Shown here: piece after piece, positions 18,426-25,393 of the stretch
Layout of the letters: each line of letters begins with the position of its first letter
How positions within the stretch are numbered: position 1 is the first letter of the stretch
Source of the DNA: Kitasatospora sp. DSM 101779
GTDB lineage: Bacteria; Actinomycetota; Actinomycetes; Streptomycetales; Streptomycetaceae
Assembly: GCF_025655475.1 (NCBI RefSeq)
Contig: NZ_JAHTIK010000001.1
Location: forward strand, 4,649,065 to 4,689,056
DNA: 39,992 nt
Direction: 5' to 3'
Notes under the pieces: model-generated
Told to the model about the DNA's origin: nothing
Seen by the model: only the letters and a program-made list of their open reading frames with translations
The model's database searches: none
Made by a program: the position numbers and the translations under genes

Positions 18426-18851
18426 TCGTGCCGCGCCTCCGCCGGTCTCCCCGGTGCCCCGTTCCGGGCCGGGCCGGGGCGGTTCGGCGGGAAGGACGGC
18501 GGCGACGCGCAGTGCGTCCCGCAGCGCCTCGCGCTGCTCCGGCGACATCAGCCCGAAGAAGTGCACCAGCGCCGCCGCGGGATTGTCGCTCGTCGCCCAG
18601 GCGTCGTTCATCAGTGCCGCCGTGTACGCCTCGCGCGAGGAGACCGGCTCATATCGATACGCCCGGCCCGCCTGTTCCCGCCGGAGCCAGCCCTTTCTGT
18701 ACAGCTTGTCGAGCACCGTCATCACGGTGGTGTACGCGATATCGCGTTCCGTCCGCAGATCCTGCAGAACCTCGCGAACCGTGACCGGGCGGTTCCACTG
18801 CCAGACCCTGGTCATGATGTCGTTCTCGAGTTCTCCGAGTTGCCGCACCAT
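18423..18851 (-). CDS. BlaI/MecI family transcriptional repressor
   Basis: The product is 142 residues. A winged-helix domain (about 1-70, including AYTTVMTVLDKLYRKGWL as recognition helix and wing) is followed by a short helical dimerisation part and a disordered Pro/Gly/Glu tail. BlaI repressors are normally inactivated by a BlaR1/M56 membrane protease encoded next to them. None is present here, so the signal must come from elsewhere or the repressor is ligand-controlled. The start at 18851 begins at the conserved MVRQLGELE. A TATCCT hexamer lies 9 nt upstream, and a ribosome site is not evident. It is the first gene of a possible blaI-GNAT pair with a 9-nt gap. Confidence 0.88.
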   Translation of the reverse strand: MVRQLGELENDIMTRVWQWNRPVTVREVLQDLRTERDIAYTTVMTVLDKLYRKGWLRREQAGRAYRYEPVSSREAYTAALMNDAWATSDNPAAALVHFFGLMSPEQREALRDALRVAAVLPAEPPRPGPERGTGETGGGAAR

Positions 18852-18904
18852 AGTCCGGCCAGGATAGGAACTGATTCGGACAAAATCGGCGATTCGGCAA
18901 GCAG

Positions 18905-18949
18905 ACCGGCGCGCCGCCACCCCCTTGGCGGGGGCGGCGGCGCGCCGGT
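18905..18949 (-). terminator. Terminator of the lysS-small protein operon
   Basis: There is a 20-bp stem with one A-C mismatch (18905-18924 with 18930-18949) and a 5-nt loop, 27 nt after the small gene's stop. Confidence 0.85.
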
Positions 18950-18976
18950 GGTGCGTGTCCGGTGGGCCCGCTGCGG

Positions 18977-19135
18977 CTATTCCGCGGCGCGGCCGGCCGC
19001 GGCGGCCATCGCGTCGGCGGCGGCGTCCTCCTTGGCCTTCTGGGCGCCGCCCTGGCTGCGGATGATCGCCCGCACCAGGAAGCCGAAACCGATCGCCATG
19101 ACCAGCGGCGGCACGATCGCGCTGACGTAGTCCAT
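18977..19135 (-). CDS. 52-residue membrane protein coupled to lysS
   Basis: This short gene reads MDYVSAIVPPLVMAIGFGFL..., with one transmembrane helix at about residues 5-24 and a basic stop-transfer (VRAIIRSQ). A cytosolic Lys/Glu/Ala-rich tail of about 25 residues may form a helix. The ATG lies 4 nt after the lysS stop, and its GAGGAG ribosome site is made by the last Glu codons of lysS, so its translation is coupled to lysS. The operon terminator follows it, which supports a real gene. I do not recognise a family. It resembles small single-pass proteins often annotated as hypothetical in streptomycetes. Confidence 0.8.
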   Translation of the reverse strand: MDYVSAIVPPLVMAIGFGFLVRAIIRSQGGAQKAKEDAAADAMAAAAGRAAE

Positions 19136-19139
19136 CAGG

Positions 19140-20702
19140 TCACTCCTCTTCTGCGTCGTCCGCAGCGGCGGCGCCGCTGCTGCCCTTCGCCTCCGGCTTC
19201 ACCAGGGGGAAGAGCACCGTCTCACGGATGTTCTTGCCGGTGAGCAGCATGATCAGGCGGTCCACGCCGAGGCCGAGGCCGCCGGTGGGCGGCATCGCGT
19301 ACTCCAGGGCGCGCAGGAAGTCCTCGTCCAGCTGCATCGCCTCGACGTCGCCGCCGGCCGCCAGCAGCGACTGGGCGGTGAGGCGGGCGCGCTGCTCGAC
19401 CGGGTCGATCAGCTCGGAGTAGGCGGTGCCGATCTCGGTGCCGAAGATCACCAGGTCCCACTTCTCCGCGACGCCCGCGACCGAGCGGTGCTGGCGGGTC
19501 AGCGGGGAGACCTCGGTCGGGTAGTCCCGGATGAAGGTCGGACGGATCGCGTGGTGCTCCAGCAGCCGCTCGATCATCTCCAGGACGATCTGGCCGTGGC
19601 CCCACTCCTTCTCCCACGGCACACCGGCCCCGTCGGCGAGCTTGCGGAGCTCCTCCACGGAGGTCTCCGGGGTGATCTCGGTGCCGATCCGCTCGGAGAT
19701 GCCCGGGTAGACCGACACCTCCTCCCACGGCTCGGCCAGGTCGATCTCGTGCTCCCGGCCGTCCGGGCCGAGGCCGCGGACCACGGTGGTGCCGAGGGCG
19801 TCCCGGGCGGCGTTGACGATGATCGCGCGGATCAGCTCGGCCTGGGTGTCGTAGTCGCCGTACGCCTCGTACGACTCCAGGGCGGTGAACTCCGGGTTGT
19901 GGGTCGCGTCGGCGCCCTCGTTGCGGAAGTTCCGGTTGATCTCGAAGACCTTCTCGGCGCCGCCGACCACCAGGCGCTTCAGGTAGAGCTCGGTCGCGAT
20001 GCGCAGGTAGAGCTCGATGTCGTAGGCGTTGATGTGCGTCTTGAACGGACGCGCGTTGGCGCCGCCGTGGATCGGCTGCAGCATCGGGGTCTCGACCTCG
20101 AGGTAGCCGCGGTCCTCGTAGGTGCGGCGGATCGAGCGGATCACCTTGGTGCGCAGCTGGAGCATCTCGCGCGCCTCGGGGTTCACGATGAGGTCGACGT
20201 ACCGCTGGCGGACCCGGGCCTCCGGGTCGGTCAGGCCCTTGTGCTTGTCCGGCAGCGGGCGCAGGCACTTCGCGGTGAGCTCCCAGCGGTCGACCATGAC
20301 GCTCAGCTCGCCGCGGCGGGAGGTGATGACCTCGCCCTCCACGCCGACCTGGTCGCCGAGGTCGATGTCGGACTTCCACGCCGCCAGCCGCTCCTCGCCC
20401 AGCTTGTCCAGCGAGAGCATCACCTGCAGGTCGCCCGAGCCGTCGCGCAGGGTGGCGAAGCAGAGCTTGCCGCCGGTACGGGCCAGGATGACGCGGCCGG
20501 TGATGCCGACCCGCTCGCCGGTCGCGGTGTCCGCGGCCAGGTCCGGGTGCTTGGCACGGAGGTCGGAGATGGTCGTGGTGCGGGGGAATCCGACCGGGTA
20601 GGGGTCGATTCCGGCCGCCCGGAGCCGGTCCAGCTTCTCGCGCCGGACGCGCATCTGCTCGGGAAGGTCGTCGGCCTGGGGCACGGTGGTCTGATCGCTC
20701 AC
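19140..20702 (-). CDS. lysS: Lysyl-tRNA synthetase, class II
   Basis: LysS charges tRNA-Lys. The 520-residue class II enzyme has an N-terminal OB-fold anticodon-binding domain (about 60-160, starting VGITGRVILART). The catalytic core has motif 2 FRNEG with HNPEFT (about 260-275) and motif 3 GLGLGVDRLIMLLTG near 480. The C-terminus adds an unusual acidic tail ending DDAEEE; its codons supply the ribosome site of the downstream small gene. The start GTG has no Shine-Dalgarno but has TACCCT 6 nt upstream, so a leaderless transcript is likely. The gene sits in the conserved clpC-lsr2-lysS block of actinobacteria. Confidence 0.97.
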   Translation of the reverse strand: MSDQTTVPQADDLPEQMRVRREKLDRLRAAGIDPYPVGFPRTTTISDLRAKHPDLAADTATGERVGITGRVILARTGGKLCFATLRDGSGDLQVMLSLDKLGEERLAAWKSDIDLGDQVGVEGEVITSRRGELSVMVDRWELTAKCLRPLPDKHKGLTDPEARVRQRYVDLIVNPEAREMLQLRTKVIRSIRRTYEDRGYLEVETPMLQPIHGGANARPFKTHINAYDIELYLRIATELYLKRLVVGGAEKVFEINRNFRNEGADATHNPEFTALESYEAYGDYDTQAELIRAIIVNAARDALGTTVVRGLGPDGREHEIDLAEPWEEVSVYPGISERIGTEITPETSVEELRKLADGAGVPWEKEWGHGQIVLEMIERLLEHHAIRPTFIRDYPTEVSPLTRQHRSVAGVAEKWDLVIFGTEIGTAYSELIDPVEQRARLTAQSLLAAGGDVEAMQLDEDFLRALEYAMPPTGGLGLGVDRLIMLLTGKNIRETVLFPLVKPEAKGSSGAAAADDAEEE

Positions 20703-20708
20703 CCCACA

Positions 20709-20714
20709 AGGGTA
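20709..20714 (-). promoter_or_regulatory. -10-like hexamer TACCCT of lysS
   Basis: It lies 6 nt upstream of the GTG start. The same hexamer at the same distance precedes the Cys-rich gene at 37.8 kb. Confidence 0.5.
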
Positions 20715-20750
20715 GCCACCGCCGGGCCGCGGCCCCGCACGGGTTTCGCG

Positions 20751-20791
20751 CGCAGGCCCCGGAGCGCCGCAGCGGCGCTCCGGGGCCTGCG
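20751..20791 (-). terminator. Terminator of the LAxTG surface protein gene
   Basis: There is a 41-nt inverted repeat, perfect over 20 bp around a single central A (20771), starting 13 nt after the stop. Confidence 0.88.
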
Positions 20792-20804
20792 GGTACGACG
20801 GGGG

Positions 20805-22499
20805 TTACTGGTGGGCGCCCTTGCGGCGACGGGCGCCCAGGAACACCGCACTGCCGATCAGCACCGCACCGGCTCCGGCCGCGGCGATGGTGCCGAGCCC
20901 GGACGCCCCGGTGAACGCCAGGGCGCCGCCGCCGGTGGACGGCGACGCGCTCGGCGAGGCAGTGGTGGGCCGGGCACTGGCCGACGCCGAACCGGTGGGC
21001 CGGACGACGACCGGCGGGGTGCTCGCCGTGCTGCCGGAGGTCGGGGTGGGAGCGCCGGTCGGGACGGAGCCGCTCGGCTCGGAGCCGAGGACGACCGACA
21101 CGGCCTCGTTGGCGTGGTTCGGGTCGAAGGTGAGGTTGCCCGCGGTGGCTCCGCCGCCGTAGAGGCTGGTCTCGTCCTGGAGCGTCACCGGCACGGTGGG
21201 CCGGGTGGTGCCGGCGTCCAGCGAGATCCCGAACTCGAAGCTCCGCTGGGTGCCGCTGCTGATCCACATGCCGGTGTCGCAGAGGTACTTGTCGGGGTGC
21301 TCGACCTGGTGGCCGTTCTCCCAGGTCTTCGGCGCGCAGCCGGTCGGGACCTTGGTCACGGTGACGCCCTTGGGGAACTGCGCCTGGACCTTCACCACGT
21401 CGTCACCGGAGCGGTAGAAGATCGACGCCGGCCCGGCGTTGCGGTAGCCGACCGTCAGCGTGCCGCGCTTGCCGCCGTCGGCCGGGCTCCAGGCGCCCAG
21501 TGCGGAGAAGTCGGCGGTGTTGGCGGCCTGGACCTCCAGCTCCACGCGGTTGTCGTAGCTGTGGCGCGGGGCAGCGAGCAGCGCCGGGTCCTCGGCCGCC
21601 CTGACGGCGAGCGGGGCACCGGTACCGCGCTGGAAGCGGTGGTTGGCACGCCAGAGCGGGATGCTCGAGTACTGCGCGTCCTCGGTGGCGTACAGGCTGA
21701 TGTCGGTGAAGGTGTACCAGGCGCTGCCGGCGACCCCGAGCTGGACGGGGTCCAGCGTGTGGACCGTGCCGGGGGCAAGCGAGACGTCGAGGGTGCAGAT
21801 GGCCATGGTCTCGCCGGGCCAGGACTTCTGGTTCCAGGCGCCCTCACCGGCGGTGGCGAACTCGCAGTTGGAGGGGCGCTTCTTGAAGTCGAGGCCGGAG
21901 ACGGCGTCGATCGCGACCACGAGCCTGGTGGCGGCGACGTCGCCCACATTGGCGAACTCGACCGCCGGCGCCACGACGGCGCCCGGCTTCACGCCCTTCT
22001 GCGGGGCGAGGTCCTTGGTCTTGAAGTCGGGCCCGCCGACGTCGACCCTGATGTCCTTCTCGGCGCGCTCGGCGTTCGAGGCGGTCAGTGTGATGTGCAG
22101 CTTGCCGCTGCTGCCCGGCTTGGCACCGGCCACGGCGCTCAGCCACGGGTGCTGGGTGATGTTGATCGAGTCGTAGTCGATGGTGTGGGCGTCGCAGGTG
22201 ACGACCGTGCCGGCCGTCGTGCAGTCCGGGACGCTGAGCTGGGCCACGCCGGCCAGTCCGGCCGTGTCGAAGGCGACCTTGACGTCCTTGGCCGCGACGG
22301 TGCCGGTCCGGCCGATGCGCAGGTGGAGATTCTCGTCGAACTGGCCGGGCGCCGCCGGCTTGGCCGAGATCTGGACGGAATCGGCGACGTCGAACGTCAG
22401 CTTCGTGCCCGCTGCGTGGGCCGGTACGGCGGCGGCGGTGACGGCGGCCGCGGCGACGGCCGTCGACAGGCCGAACGCCCTGATGCGCTTGGCGCGCAT
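20805..22499 (-). CDS. Sortase-anchored (LAxTG) surface protein
   Basis: The product is 564 residues. A signal peptide (MRAKRIR, hydrophobic core, AHA-A near 30) leads into a large beta-rich extracellular part of about 440 residues. That part holds repeated Ig/DUF11-like segments (ADSVQISAKPAAPGQF, GKLHITLTASN, VEFANVGDVAATRLVVAID). A Ser/Thr/Pro-rich wall-spanning stretch is at about 470-525. The sorting signal comes last: LAFTG (527-531), a hydrophobic helix and a basic end RRRKGAHQ. LAxTG is recognised by class E sortases, which anchor chaplins in Streptomyces (established). I chose the start at 22499 because the signal peptide begins there and GGGGGGACC precedes it. It is likely a structural or adhesive protein; function is unknown. 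Confidence 0.9.
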   Translation of the reverse strand: MRAKRIRAFGLSTAVAAAAVTAAAVPAHAAGTKLTFDVADSVQISAKPAAPGQFDENLHLRIGRTGTVAAKDVKVAFDTAGLAGVAQLSVPDCTTAGTVVTCDAHTIDYDSINITQHPWLSAVAGAKPGSSGKLHITLTASNAERAEKDIRVDVGGPDFKTKDLAPQKGVKPGAVVAPAVEFANVGDVAATRLVVAIDAVSGLDFKKRPSNCEFATAGEGAWNQKSWPGETMAICTLDVSLAPGTVHTLDPVQLGVAGSAWYTFTDISLYATEDAQYSSIPLWRANHRFQRGTGAPLAVRAAEDPALLAAPRHSYDNRVELEVQAANTADFSALGAWSPADGGKRGTLTVGYRNAGPASIFYRSGDDVVKVQAQFPKGVTVTKVPTGCAPKTWENGHQVEHPDKYLCDTGMWISSGTQRSFEFGISLDAGTTRPTVPVTLQDETSLYGGGATAGNLTFDPNHANEAVSVVLGSEPSGSVPTGAPTPTSGSTASTPPVVVRPTGSASASARPTTASPSASPSTGGGALAFTGASGLGTIAAAGAGAVLIGSAVFLGARRRKGAHQ

Positions 22500-22634
22500 G
22501 GTCCCCCCATGGGTCGTGATCGGTGCTGTGCGATCGCAGACCCTAGACGCCGCACCCGTTCGGCGGGACGAGATCAATCGGGCACATCGGGACGGGACCG
22601 TTCGTACCGGCAACGAGTGTTGTCGATCTGTGAT

Positions 22635-22658
22635 CAAGAGATTCGCGCAAACCTCTTG
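22635..22658 (-). promoter_or_regulatory. 24-nt dyad upstream of the surface protein gene
   Basis: CAAGAG (22635-22640) and CTCTTG (22653-22658) are symmetric about 22646/22647. The inner 12 nt also keep partial symmetry (TT.GCGC.AA). The dyad lies about 135 nt before the start codon, in an AT-richer stretch, and is a good operator candidate. Confidence 0.4.
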
Positions 22659-22678
22659 CATAGTCGACACATCGACGT

Positions 22679-22721
22679 GCGGCGGCCCCGGGGCGCGCGG
22701 GGGACGCTCCGGGGCCGCCGC
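22679..22721 (-). terminator. Terminator of the 22737-23432 gene
   Basis: There is a perfect 13-bp stem (22679-22691 with 22709-22721) around a 17-nt loop, 15 nt after the stop. Confidence 0.75.
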
Positions 22722-22736
22722 CGAACAGGGGCCGCC

Positions 22737-23432
22737 TCAGCCGGTGCCGGTGGCGAGCTCGGTCTCCTCGTCCTCCGGGGCGGGCGGCTGGGGCTGCGGC
22801 CGGGCCTTCGGGCGGCGGCCGAAGAGCTCGGCGGGGGTGGGCATCCTGCGGGGCTGCGGCTGCTCGCCGGGGGACGGGGGCCTGGGGTTGCTGCTCATCG
22901 GGACGCGTCCTCCAAGGGTGGGGGCAGGCATGGGTTCGGACGCCGGGCTCGGAACGGCCGTCAGGTGGCGCTGGCCGGAGGCGAGCGACAGCCGCTCGCG
23001 GACCTCGGCCTCGGCCAGCGCGTGGCAGCGGCCGGCCAGCCGGGAGCGCCGGGCGTGCTCGGTGTGGCCGCACGGCTGCCGGGAGAGCGAGCGCAGTGCC
23101 GACAGGTCCTCGGGGGTGGGGAGGTAGCCGTCCGACACGGCCTCCTCCAGCCGTTCCAGGTAGCCGCGGGCGCTGCCGGGCAGTGCGGACCGGTAGCGGG
23201 CCAGGTCGGCCAGCAGGAAGCTGCGCAGCCGGCCGCCCTCCCGGACGGCCTCGTCGATGGACTCGGTGAGCCGCAGCGCGTCCTGGACGTCCTCCGCCCA
23301 CAACGCGGCGGGCGGCTGCAGCCGGTCGTCGGGGAGGGCCGGATAGAGGGCTTGGGCGAGGGCGCGGCGCAGCACGCGGACTTCGTCGGCGCTGAAGGCC
23401 ATGCCGCCGCGCGATCCGTGTGGCGTAGGCAT
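22737..23432 (-). CDS. Conserved hypothetical protein with Pro-rich C-terminus
   Basis: The 231-residue soluble protein has a helical N-terminal domain of about 145 residues (FSADEVRVLRRALAQAL, then helices with DALRLTESIDEAVREG and ARGYLERLEEAV) and a single Cys. A disordered Pro/Gln/Arg-rich C-terminus of about 85 residues ends in an acidic patch (APEDEETELATG). I recognise no enzyme motif; a helical scaffold or regulator is plausible. I chose the ATG at 23432 because TACTGT lies exactly 6 nt upstream. An internal ATG at 23402 is the alternative. It lies between coaX and the surface protein gene but is separated from both by terminators. Confidence 0.75.
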   Translation of the reverse strand: MPTPHGSRGGMAFSADEVRVLRRALAQALYPALPDDRLQPPAALWAEDVQDALRLTESIDEAVREGGRLRSFLLADLARYRSALPGSARGYLERLEEAVSDGYLPTPEDLSALRSLSRQPCGHTEHARRSRLAGRCHALAEAEVRERLSLASGQRHLTAVPSPASEPMPAPTLGGRVPMSSNPRPPSPGEQPQPRRMPTPAELFGRRPKARPQPQPPAPEDEETELATGTG

Positions 23433-23438
23433 GAGGTG

Positions 23439-23444
23439 ACAGTA
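23439..23444 (-). promoter_or_regulatory. -10-like hexamer TACTGT
   Basis: It lies 6 nt upstream of the ATG at 23432, consistent with a leaderless transcript. It supports the longer of two possible starts. Confidence 0.5.
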
Positions 23445-23519
23445 CGTGGCGTACGTCCGATTTCGGGCGATTGGCGCCGCAGTTGTCCCGATTGGCGTAT
23501 CTGCCGCTGATCCGACCTG

Positions 23520-23551
23520 CGGACGGTCGGCCCGATCGGGCCGACCGTCCG
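23520..23551 (-). terminator. 32-nt perfect palindrome, end of the NAD/CoA operon
   Basis: The perfect inverted repeat is centred at 23535/23536, starting 27 nt after the coaX stop. It closes the six-gene operon. Confidence 0.88.
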
Positions 23552-23577
23552 TCAGCAGGCCTGCGGGAGATGCCCGT

Positions 23578-24363
23578 TCACGCCTTGTTGCGCTCCCAGA
23601 CCAGCCGCAGGCCGATCAGGGTGAGCCAGGGCTCGTGCACGTCGATGGTCTCGGCCTCGCCGAGGACCAGCGTGGCCAGGCCGCCGGTGGCGATCACCTG
23701 GACGTCGTCCGGGTCCTTGGAGAGCTCCCGGGCCATCCGGTTGACCAGGCCGTCGACCTGCCCGGCGAAGCCGTACAGGATGCCGGACTGCATCCCTTCA
23801 ACGGTGTTCTTGCCGATGACGTTGCGGGGGCGGGCCAACTCGATCTTGCGCAGCTGCGCGCCGCGCAGACCCAGCGCCTCGACCGAGATCTCGATGCCGG
23901 GCGCGATCGCGCCGCCCACGTAGTCGCCGCGGGCGTTCACCGCGTCGAAGGTGGTGGCGGTACCGAAGTCCACCACGATGCACGGGCCGCCGTACAGGTG
24001 GTTGGCGGCCAGCGCGTTCACGATCCGGTCGGCGCCAACCTCCTTGGGGTTGTCCATCAGGACGTGCACCCCGGTCTTCACCCCCGGCTCCACGATCACC
24101 GCGGGCACGTCGCCGTAGTAACGGCGCGTCACCTCGCGCAGCTCGTGGAGCACGGCGGGCACGGAGGAGCAGATCGACAGCCCCGCCACCCGGTCGTCGG
24201 CGGACACGATGGGGTGGGCTCCCATCAGGCCCTGCATCAGCACCGCCAGCTCGTCCGCGGTGCGCCGCGGGTCGGTGGAGATCCGCCAGTGTTCGACGAT
24301 GTCCTCACCGTCGAACAGGCCGAGCGTGGTCTGGGTGTTGCCGACGTCGATGGTGAGGAGCAC
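23578..24363 (-). CDS. coaX: Type III pantothenate kinase
   Basis: CoaX phosphorylates pantothenate, the first committed step to CoA. The 261-residue protein belongs to the ASKHA fold. The N-terminal phosphate-binding DVGNT is at residues 6-10. The substrate-side GADR follows 'NPKEV', and the second Asp motif is in VVDFGTATTFD. Type III kinases are not inhibited by CoA and need a monovalent cation (family knowledge). The frame begins at a GTG at the TIDVGNT N-terminus. It is the last gene of the operon, 25 nt after nadC. Mycobacteria hold coaX at the equivalent place beside panD/panC. Confidence 0.95.
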   Translation of the reverse strand: MLLTIDVGNTQTTLGLFDGEDIVEHWRISTDPRRTADELAVLMQGLMGAHPIVSADDRVAGLSICSSVPAVLHELREVTRRYYGDVPAVIVEPGVKTGVHVLMDNPKEVGADRIVNALAANHLYGGPCIVVDFGTATTFDAVNARGDYVGGAIAPGIEISVEALGLRGAQLRKIELARPRNVIGKNTVEGMQSGILYGFAGQVDGLVNRMARELSKDPDDVQVIATGGLATLVLGEAETIDVHEPWLTLIGLRLVWERNKA

Positions 24364-24388
24364 GGGATGGCTTTCTGTTGAGGCGGAG

Positions 24389-25348
24389 TCAGGCGCGGAG
24401 GTCCAGGCCGATGTCGAGGATCGGCGAGGAGTGCGTCAGGGCCCCGACGGCCAGGTAGTCGACACCAGTCTCGGCGACCTCGCGCGCGGTGGCCAGGGTC
24501 AGTCCGCCGGACGCCTCCAGCTTCGCCCGGCCGGCCACCAGGGCGACGGCCTCCTTCAGCTGGGACACGGTGAAGTTGTCGAGCAGGATCAGGTCCGCCC
24601 CGGCCTCCAGCACCGGTGCGATCTGCTCCAGGGTGTCCACCTCGACCTCGACGGCGAGGTCCGGGTACGCCGCCCGCACCGCGCGGAACGCCTCCGCGAC
24701 GCCGCCGGCCGCCACCACGTGGTTGTCCTTCACCAGTGCGGCGTCGGAGAGCGCCATCCGGTGGTTGGCGCCGCCGCCGCAGCGGACCGCGAACTTCTCC
24801 AGCGCCCGCAGGCCCGGGGTGGTCTTGCGGGTGTCCCGGACGACCGCGCCGGTGCCCTCCAGGACGTCCGCCCAGGCCCGGGTCGCGGTGGCGATGCCGG
24901 ACAGGTGGCAGAGCAGGTTGAGCGCGCTGCGCTCGGCGGTCAGCAGGTCGCGGGTGCGGCTGCGCACCGAGAGCAGCACCTGGCCGGCCTCGACCCGGGC
25001 GCCGTCCTCGACGTGCCGCTCGACCTCGAACTCCTCCTCGCAGACGAGCGAGACGACGGCCTCGGCCACCCGCAGGCCCGCGACCACGCCGGCCGAGCGG
25101 GCGGTGAAGTCCGCGGTCGCGACGGCGTCCGCGGGGACGGTCGCCACCGAGGTGACGTCCTCGCCGCCGGCCAGGTCCTCGCCGAGCGCGAGCATCGCGA
25201 TGTCCTCGACCTCGACCGGGTCCAGGCCGGCCTCCTCCAGCAGCGCCGCCAGCGCCGGGTCCAGCCCGGTCTCGTACGCCTCGCCCTCGCCGCAGGCGCA
25301 GCCGTCGCCGCAGCCGCCAGAGGCGAGCGGAAGTTCGTCGTGGGTCAT
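24389..25348 (-). CDS. nadC: Nicotinate-nucleotide diphosphorylase (quinolinate phosphoribosyltransferase)
   Basis: NadC turns quinolinate and PRPP into nicotinate mononucleotide, CO2 and pyrophosphate. The 319-residue protein shows the family elements: EDLAGGEDVTS at about 55-65, ERSALNLLCHLSGIAT, DTRKTTPGLR, and the HRMALSD / VKDNH pair that lines the active site. It is about 30 residues longer than usual at the N-terminus. The extra part carries a Cys cluster, GGCGDGCACGEGE (Cys13, 17 and 19), before the conserved LDPALAALLEEAGLDP. Start ATG follows AGGAG. It lies between nadB and coaX in the operon; nadA is not in the window. Confidence 0.96.
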   Translation of the reverse strand: MTHDELPLASGGCGDGCACGEGEAYETGLDPALAALLEEAGLDPVEVEDIAMLALGEDLAGGEDVTSVATVPADAVATADFTARSAGVVAGLRVAEAVVSLVCEEEFEVERHVEDGARVEAGQVLLSVRSRTRDLLTAERSALNLLCHLSGIATATRAWADVLEGTGAVVRDTRKTTPGLRALEKFAVRCGGGANHRMALSDAALVKDNHVVAAGGVAEAFRAVRAAYPDLAVEVEVDTLEQIAPVLEAGADLILLDNFTVSQLKEAVALVAGRAKLEASGGLTLATAREVAETGVDYLAVGALTHSSPILDIGLDLRA

Positions 25349-25393
25349 CGTGGTGCTCCTAGTTGAGTGGCTGGGTCACGCCGGGGGCGGGGG

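Noticed and set aside
19488..23510. Rightward open frame of about 1340 codons antisense to lysS and the surface protein
   Set aside because: It crosses several genes and terminators, has no motif, and its composition is that of an antisense frame.
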